A stretch of DNA of 64,000 nt. Source: Microcella flavibacter (GTDB lineage Bacteria; Actinomycetota; Actinomycetes; Actinomycetales; Microbacteriaceae). How positions within the stretch are numbered: the first letter of the stretch is position 1; each line of letters begins with the position of its first letter. The notes beneath the pieces were generated by a model, which was not told the origin of the DNA, did not search any database, and saw only the letters and a list, made by a program, of their open reading frames with translations. The stretch lies in NCBI RefSeq assembly GCF_012530535.1, contig NZ_CP051299.1:806001-870000 (forward strand). Reading direction: 5' to 3'. Below, one piece after another: positions 60,104 through 64,000 of this stretch. A program made the translations under genes and the position numbers.

Positions 60104-60658
60104 GTGACCACGACGTTCCCCGAGGCCCCCAAGGGCAAGTCCGGCTACGACGCCGACGAGGTCGACGCCTTCCTCGTCGCCGCCCGCCTCGCCTACGGCG
60201 CCGCCCCCGGCAGCGAGACCGCGCTCACGAGCGACGAGATCCGGCGCACTGCCTTCCGCCTGCGCCGGTCGGGCGGCTACTCCGTCCGTCATGTGGATGC
60301 CGCTCTCGAGCGCCTCGAGGAGGCCTTCGCCGCCCGTGAGCGCGAGCGCGACATCGCTCGCATGGGAGAGGCGGACTACTTCGCCGAGACCCGCGCCATC
60401 GCGCAGGAGCTCGTGGACCGGTTCGATCGCCCCGCCGGCCAGCGGTTCCGCCGCCGCGGCCCGCTCACCCGCGGCTACCTGCCCGCCGACGTCGACGCCC
60501 TCGCCGATCGGCTCGCCGGATACTTCCAGAACGGCGATCCGATCTCCGTCGAGAACGTGCGCACGGTGGCCTTCCGCGCCCGGCTCGGGGGCTACGACGA
60601 GGCCCAGGTGGACCACGTGCTCGACGCCGTCGTGAGGGTCATGCTGGCCGTGCGCTGA
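60104..60658 (+). CDS. Protein with two DivIVA-type repeats
   Basis: This 184-residue protein contains the short DivIVA N-terminal-like motif twice: GYDADEVDAFLVAARLAY with IRRTAFRLRRSGGYSVRHVDAALERL, then GYLPADVDALADRLAGYF with VRTVAFRARLGGYDEAQVDHVLDAVV. The long coiled coil of classical DivIVA/Wag31 is missing. It may bind curved membrane or a polar partner. The GTG start lies 6 bases after CATGAT, so the mRNA is probably leaderless. Confidence 0.75.
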   Translation: MTTTFPEAPKGKSGYDADEVDAFLVAARLAYGAAPGSETALTSDEIRRTAFRLRRSGGYSVRHVDAALERLEEAFAARERERDIARMGEADYFAETRAIAQELVDRFDRPAGQRFRRRGPLTRGYLPADVDALADRLAGYFQNGDPISVENVRTVAFRARLGGYDEAQVDHVLDAVVRVMLAVR

Positions 60659-60694
60659 GCGGGCACCGCCGACATCCGTTACGCTGTTGTGATC

Positions 60695-61390
60695 GTGGGC
60701 AGGCATCAGGTGAATCAGACGGCCCCCGCCGAGCGGAATCCGCGCGGTCAGGGGAGAAGCTTCCGACCCGTCCCGCGGCACGGCCGCTCGGTCGAGCGCC
60801 ACGTGCGCAACCGCTGGTCGCTCCCGGCGTTCTCCTTCATCGCGACGATGTCGATCGTGCTCGTGAGCATCGCCGACACCTCCGCTCCGGCGGTCGCGGT
60901 CGAGACCGCCGCCCCCGGCCCCCGGGCCGTCGAGAGCCAGGAGTTCACGGCGACCGCGGCGCACTCGGTGAGCGCCGAGCTCGCCTCGTACGACATCACC
61001 GAGCCGCCGCCGCCCCCGCCCCCGCCGCCCGTGGAGGCGGCCGCCCCGGCGGCGCGCACGGGTGCTCCCGCGGCCGGCACGCCCGACCCCGGCTCGGCGA
61101 AGGCGATCGCGGCCGGCATGGTCGCCGCCCGCGGCTGGGGCTCGGAGCAGTACGACTGCCTCGTCGCCCTGTGGCAGAAGGAGTCGAGTTGGAACGTGTT
61201 CGCGTACAACGCGAGCTCGGGCGCGTACGGCATCCCGCAGTCGCTGCCCGGCAGCAAGATGGCCTCCGTCGGCGCCGACTGGGAGACCAACCCGGCCACG
61301 CAGATCACCTGGGGCCTCAACTACATCCAGGGCCGCTACGGCGACCCCTGCGGCGCCTACGCCTCCAGCCAGAGCCGCGGCTGGTACTAG
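60695..61390 (+). CDS. Secreted/membrane-anchored transglycosylase-like protein
   Basis: This 231-residue protein has a basic N-terminus, one hydrophobic segment (about 42-62, SFIATMSIVLVSIAD), a proline run and a C-terminal lysozyme-like domain: YDCLVALWQKESSWNVFAYNASSGAYGIPQSLPGSKM with the catalytic-type Glu, and GLNYIQGRYG. It resembles SLT/aggregation-promoting-factor domains acting on peptidoglycan. The GTG at 60695 was preferred over 60689 because TACGCT (60680-60685) is then 9 bases away. Confidence 0.8.
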   Translation: MGRHQVNQTAPAERNPRGQGRSFRPVPRHGRSVERHVRNRWSLPAFSFIATMSIVLVSIADTSAPAVAVETAAPGPRAVESQEFTATAAHSVSAELASYDITEPPPPPPPPPVEAAAPAARTGAPAAGTPDPGSAKAIAAGMVAARGWGSEQYDCLVALWQKESSWNVFAYNASSGAYGIPQSLPGSKMASVGADWETNPATQITWGLNYIQGRYGDPCGAYASSQSRGWY

Positions 61391-61404
61391 GCCCTCCCGG
61401 CACG

Positions 61405-61707
61405 ATGCCCCGCAGCAACCGCCCGCGCGGTCGACGCTCGACGCCCGCCGAGGAGGAGGCCCTCGACGTCGCGCGCATCCGGCTCGGCATGAAGTCGACC
61501 GCGGTCAAGCGCTCCGGCACCTGGAACGTGCAGCCGGTGGGCCCGGCCTCCGCCCAGAAGGCGTACGTCTGCCCCGGCTGCGGCGGCGAGGTGCCGCCCG
61601 GGACGGCGCACGTCGTCGCCTGGCGCGCCGACGGGCTGATGGGCGAGGCGGCCGATCTCGCCGACCGTCGCCATTGGCACCAGCGCTGCTGGAGCATCCA
61701 GCCGTGA
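61405..61707 (+). CDS. Small zinc-ribbon-like protein, 100 aa
   Basis: This 100-residue basic protein has YVCPGCGGEVPPGTAHVVAW...HWHQRCW, a CxxC...HxxC arrangement likely to bind zinc. The N-terminal 30 residues are Arg/Pro rich. Similar small proteins are found in actinobacteria next to hydrolase genes, but no function is known to me. It starts 14 bases after the transglycosylase-like gene, so they may be one unit. Confidence 0.7.
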   Translation: MPRSNRPRGRRSTPAEEEALDVARIRLGMKSTAVKRSGTWNVQPVGPASAQKAYVCPGCGGEVPPGTAHVVAWRADGLMGEAADLADRRHWHQRCWSIQP

Positions 61708-61735
61708 GGATCGCGGTCGAGACGGAGGAGGCGCT

Positions 61736-62455
61736 GTGAGCGAGGAGATCCGGGGGAGCACGGTGCTGCCGGCCCGCCGCGAGGAGATCGAGCTGCGGAC
61801 GGAGGACGGGCTCGCGCTCGTCGGCGAGCTGAGCCTGCCCGAGCACGGCGAGCCCGTCGCGACCCTCATCTGCCTGCACCCGCTGCCGACCGCGGGCGGG
61901 TTCATGGATTCGCACGTGATCCGCAAGGCTGCCGCCCGGCTGCCGGCCCTCGCGCGGATCGCCGTGCTGCGCTTCAACTTCCGCGGCGTCTCGAGCCCGC
62001 GCGGCACCTCTGAGGGCGAGTTCGGCCACGGCGACGCCGAGCGCCACGACCTCGCCGCCGCCGTGCGCTTCGCCGAGGAGCGCGGCCTGCCCGAGCGCTG
62101 GCTGCTCGGCTGGTCGTTCGGCACGGAGGTCGCCCTCAAGCACGGGCTGCCGCACGACGTCGTCGGCGCCATCCTGCTCTCGCCCCCGCTGCACCGCACG
62201 AGCGAGGCCGAGGTCGCCGCCTGGGCGCACGGCGGCAAGCGGCTCGTCGTCGTGATCCCCGAGCTGGACGACTACCTGCGCCCCGAGGAGGCGGCCGTCC
62301 GCTTCGCGGCGGTGCCGACGAAGGAGTTCGTGGCGGTGGAGGGCGGCAAGCACCTCTGGGTGGGCGAGAGCCAGACCTACCGGGTGCTCAGCGAGATCGT
62401 CGAGCGGCTCAACCCCCGTGCGCTGCCGCTGCCGACGGAGTGGCCCGCGGGCTGA
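61736..62455 (+). CDS. Alpha/beta hydrolase
   Basis: This 239-residue protein has the nucleophile elbow GWSFGTEVA, an oxyanion-side LHPLPTAGG start, acidic residue in PELDDYLRP and catalytic His in EGGKHLWVGE. It resembles short-chain alpha/beta hydrolases of the YfbB/KANL3-like type. The substrate is unknown. The GTG start is 28 bases after the zinc-ribbon gene. Confidence 0.82.
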   Translation: MSEEIRGSTVLPARREEIELRTEDGLALVGELSLPEHGEPVATLICLHPLPTAGGFMDSHVIRKAAARLPALARIAVLRFNFRGVSSPRGTSEGEFGHGDAERHDLAAAVRFAEERGLPERWLLGWSFGTEVALKHGLPHDVVGAILLSPPLHRTSEAEVAAWAHGGKRLVVVIPELDDYLRPEEAAVRFAAVPTKEFVAVEGGKHLWVGESQTYRVLSEIVERLNPRALPLPTEWPAG

Positions 62456-62474
62456 GGCGGAGCATCCCGAACCG

Positions 62475-63536
62475 CTACAGCTTCTGCTGCCGCGGCACGA
62501 AGACCTGATCGATGATGATGAGGATCGACGCGGCTACCGGGATGGCGATGAGCGCGCCGAGCACGCCGAGCAGGGTGCCGCCGATGAGGGCCGCGATGAC
62601 GACGACCGCCCCCGGCACCTTCACCGCGCGGTTCATGATGTTCGGGCTCAGCAGGTACGCCTCGACCTGCATGTAGACCAGGTAGTAGATCGCGGCGGCG
62701 ATGACGGTCGACATCGACTCGGGGTTCACCACGAGCTGCGTCGCGACGATGAGGATCGAGCCGGAGATCGTGCCGACGAGGGGCACGAGCGAGAACAGGA
62801 ACGCCACGAAGGCGAAGAGCGCGGGATACGCGGCGCCGATGACGCTGAGGAAGATGAAGCTCAGCACGCCGTTGACGAACGCGAGGCTGGCCTGCCCGAC
62901 GACGTAGCGGCCGACGGCCGAGGCCACCTGCTCGGAGATGTGCACGAACTTCTCGCGGCGCGAGGCCGGCACCAGGCGGTAGGTGGCCTGCTTCATCGAG
63001 TTCAGCGACGCCGTGAAGTACAGCGTCAGGATGAGGATGATGATGCCGCCGAACAGCCCGCTGGCGATGCCGATGCCGACGCCGAGCACGCCGCCGCCGA
63101 TCTCGGCGAGGTTCGCCGGGTCGCTGAGGAACTCGATGCCCGCGTCGACGGCGTCCTGCACGTTGAGCAGCTCGACGGGCACGAAGGTCTGCACGGTCGC
63201 GACGAAGGCCTCGAGCGACTCGATCTCGCTGACGAAGTCGACGATCTGCCGGATCAGGCGGGTGACCTGCTCGACGATGACGGGCACGAGCGCGAAGACG
63301 AGCCCGGCGAAGAGCCCGAGCACGCCGAGCAGCACCGTGAGGATGGCCAGCCAGCGCGGCCAGCCTCGCTTCTCGAGCCCCGAGACGAGCGGGTCGAGGC
63401 CGAGGGCGATGAACAGCGCCGCCCCGATGTAGGTGATGATCGTCGCGAGCGAGGCGATCGCACCGCCGATGACGAGGGCCACGAGCACGCCGAGACCCCC
63501 GAAGAGGCCGAGCCGGAACGCGTTGGTGATCTTCAC
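62475..63536 (-). CDS. AI-2E family (PerM/TqsA-like) membrane protein
   Basis: This 353-residue protein has about eight hydrophobic segments with a soluble helical region near residues 85-150, and the family segments ALGLDPLVSGLEKRGWPRWLAI and AFLFSLVPLVGTISGSILIVATQLV. Members are linked to AI-2 or ion/peptide export; the substrate here is not clear. It converges on the hydrolase gene with a 19-base gap. The coiled-coil gene upstream on the same strand may be co-transcribed (35-base gap). Confidence 0.85.
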   Translation of the reverse strand: MKITNAFRLGLFGGLGVLVALVIGGAIASLATIITYIGAALFIALGLDPLVSGLEKRGWPRWLAILTVLLGVLGLFAGLVFALVPVIVEQVTRLIRQIVDFVSEIESLEAFVATVQTFVPVELLNVQDAVDAGIEFLSDPANLAEIGGGVLGVGIGIASGLFGGIIILILTLYFTASLNSMKQATYRLVPASRREKFVHISEQVASAVGRYVVGQASLAFVNGVLSFIFLSVIGAAYPALFAFVAFLFSLVPLVGTISGSILIVATQLVVNPESMSTVIAAAIYYLVYMQVEAYLLSPNIMNRAVKVPGAVVVIAALIGGTLLGVLGALIAIPVAASILIIIDQVFVPRQQKL

Positions 63537-63571
63537 GGGGTGGAGCTCCTCGTCGTTCGGCTGCAGGGCTC

Positions 63572-64000
63572 CTACTCGTCGCTGATCGAGCCGGAGATCC
63601 TCTCTGCCTGCGACAGTACTCCGCGCAGACCCTCCAGATATCCCGCCACGGCATCGCGCTCGACGCGGATGCGGGCCAGACGCTCCTCCGCCTCGGAGAC
63701 GAGCTGACGGGTGCGCTGCTCCGCCTCCTCGACGATGGCGGATGCGCGCTGCTCGGCGTTCTGCAGCACCTCCCGGGCGCGGCCGTCGGCGTCGCTGCGC
63801 AGGGCCTCGGCGTCGCCGCGCGCGGTGCGGGCGAGGCCCTCGGCCTCGGCGCGCGCCTCGGCGGCCCGCTTCTGCGCGTCGGTGAGCTGCGCGGTGGCCT
63901 CGTCGAGGTACTTCTGCGTCTGCGCGACGGCCTCCTGCTGGCGGGCCAGGTGCTCGCGCTCGGCCTCGTCGCGACGGGCGGTCAGCTCCACCTCGAGGTC
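63572..64000 (-). CDS. Partial coiled-coil protein, cut by the window edge
   Basis: Only the C-terminal 142 residues are visible; the frame is open to the window end. It is a continuous charged coiled coil (many Ala/Glu/Arg heptads, e.g. QTQKYLDEATAQLTDAQKRA) ending in GVLSQAERISGSISDE. It looks like the coiled-coil part of a DivIVA- or cell-division-initiation-like protein, but the N-terminal domain that would show this is outside the window. Confidence 0.6.
   Translation of the reverse strand, partial: DLEVELTARRDEAEREHLARQQEAVAQTQKYLDEATAQLTDAQKRAAEARAEAEGLARTARGDAEALRSDADGRAREVLQNAEQRASAIVEEAEQRTRQLVSEAEERLARIRVERDAVAGYLEGLRGVLSQAERISGSISDE

Noticed and set aside
1-64000. CRISPR arrays, insertion sequences, prophage genes, rRNA
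   Set aside because: No regularly spaced repeats, transposase motifs, phage structural genes or rRNA sequence were seen.

Overview
The window is high-GC (about 70%), densely packed bacterial DNA. GTG starts are common, gene overlaps are short, and the gene content and order are actinobacterial: nudC-uvrD2, a DUF2342 protein, a PDZ-Lon protease, UPF0182, DUF3039, DUF2469 and the rpsP-khpA-rimM-trmD, rplS-lepB-rnhB and rpsB-tsf-pyrH-frr-cdsA runs. Coding style and the accessory genes suggest a member of the Microbacteriaceae or a close relative in the Micrococcales. This is chromosomal core sequence; I see no prophage, insertion sequence or CRISPR array.

Region by region. 1-5029: a gamma-glutamylation amine-catabolism locus made of a glutamine-synthetase-like ligase, an APC permease, a small sigma-region-4-like protein, a class I amidotransferase-like gamma-glutamyl hydrolase and a divergent acetoacetate-decarboxylase-like protein. 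All three promoters carry the same 20-bp palindrome. 5063-16447: a degenerate phosphotransferase, nudC, uvrD2, a degenerate E1-like zinc protein, a DUF2342 protein, a PDZ-Lon protease, UPF0182 and a methyltransferase; much of this order is shared with mycobacteria. 16526-23669: initiator tRNA with twin terminators, ribokinase, DoxX, a Cys/Met-rich copper-storage protein, a nitrilase/aminotransferase pair, a TetR regulator and an HtrA-like protease. 23688-32336: a cell-wall glycopolymer locus with a family 2 glycosyltransferase, a double-headed and a single glycerophosphotransferase-like protein, a TagGH-type exporter with a coupled EcsC-like protein, and a nucleotidyltransferase. 32634-35482: an ABC ATPase with a long basic tail and its membrane partner.

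35532-50788 holds core protein-export and translation genes (ftsY, ffh, rpsP, khpA, rimM, trmD, rplS, lepB, rnhB), a TetR-map pair placed inside this run, and the yraN-comM-dprA DNA-processing operon, whose first ribosome binding site lies in a perfect palindrome. 50785-53543 is a divergent MarR/MMPL efflux unit with two matching palindromes between the genes. 53691-60066 holds xerC, an M23-family protein, rpsB-tsf, pyrH-frr-cdsA; 60104-64000 holds a double DivIVA-type protein, a secreted transglycosylase-like protein, small and hydrolase genes, an AI-2E family membrane protein and the end of a coiled-coil gene.

Across the window many starts sit 6-8 bases after a TANNNT element, so leaderless mRNAs look common. 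The heptamer GGATGCC also recurs and brings with it the otherwise rare GAT codon. The strongest leads for new biology are the three-promoter palindrome of the amine locus, the masked ribosome binding site of yraN-comM-dprA, the tailed ABC ATPase, and the wall-polymer locus with its twin-domain polymerase-like protein and coupled EcsC-like gene.
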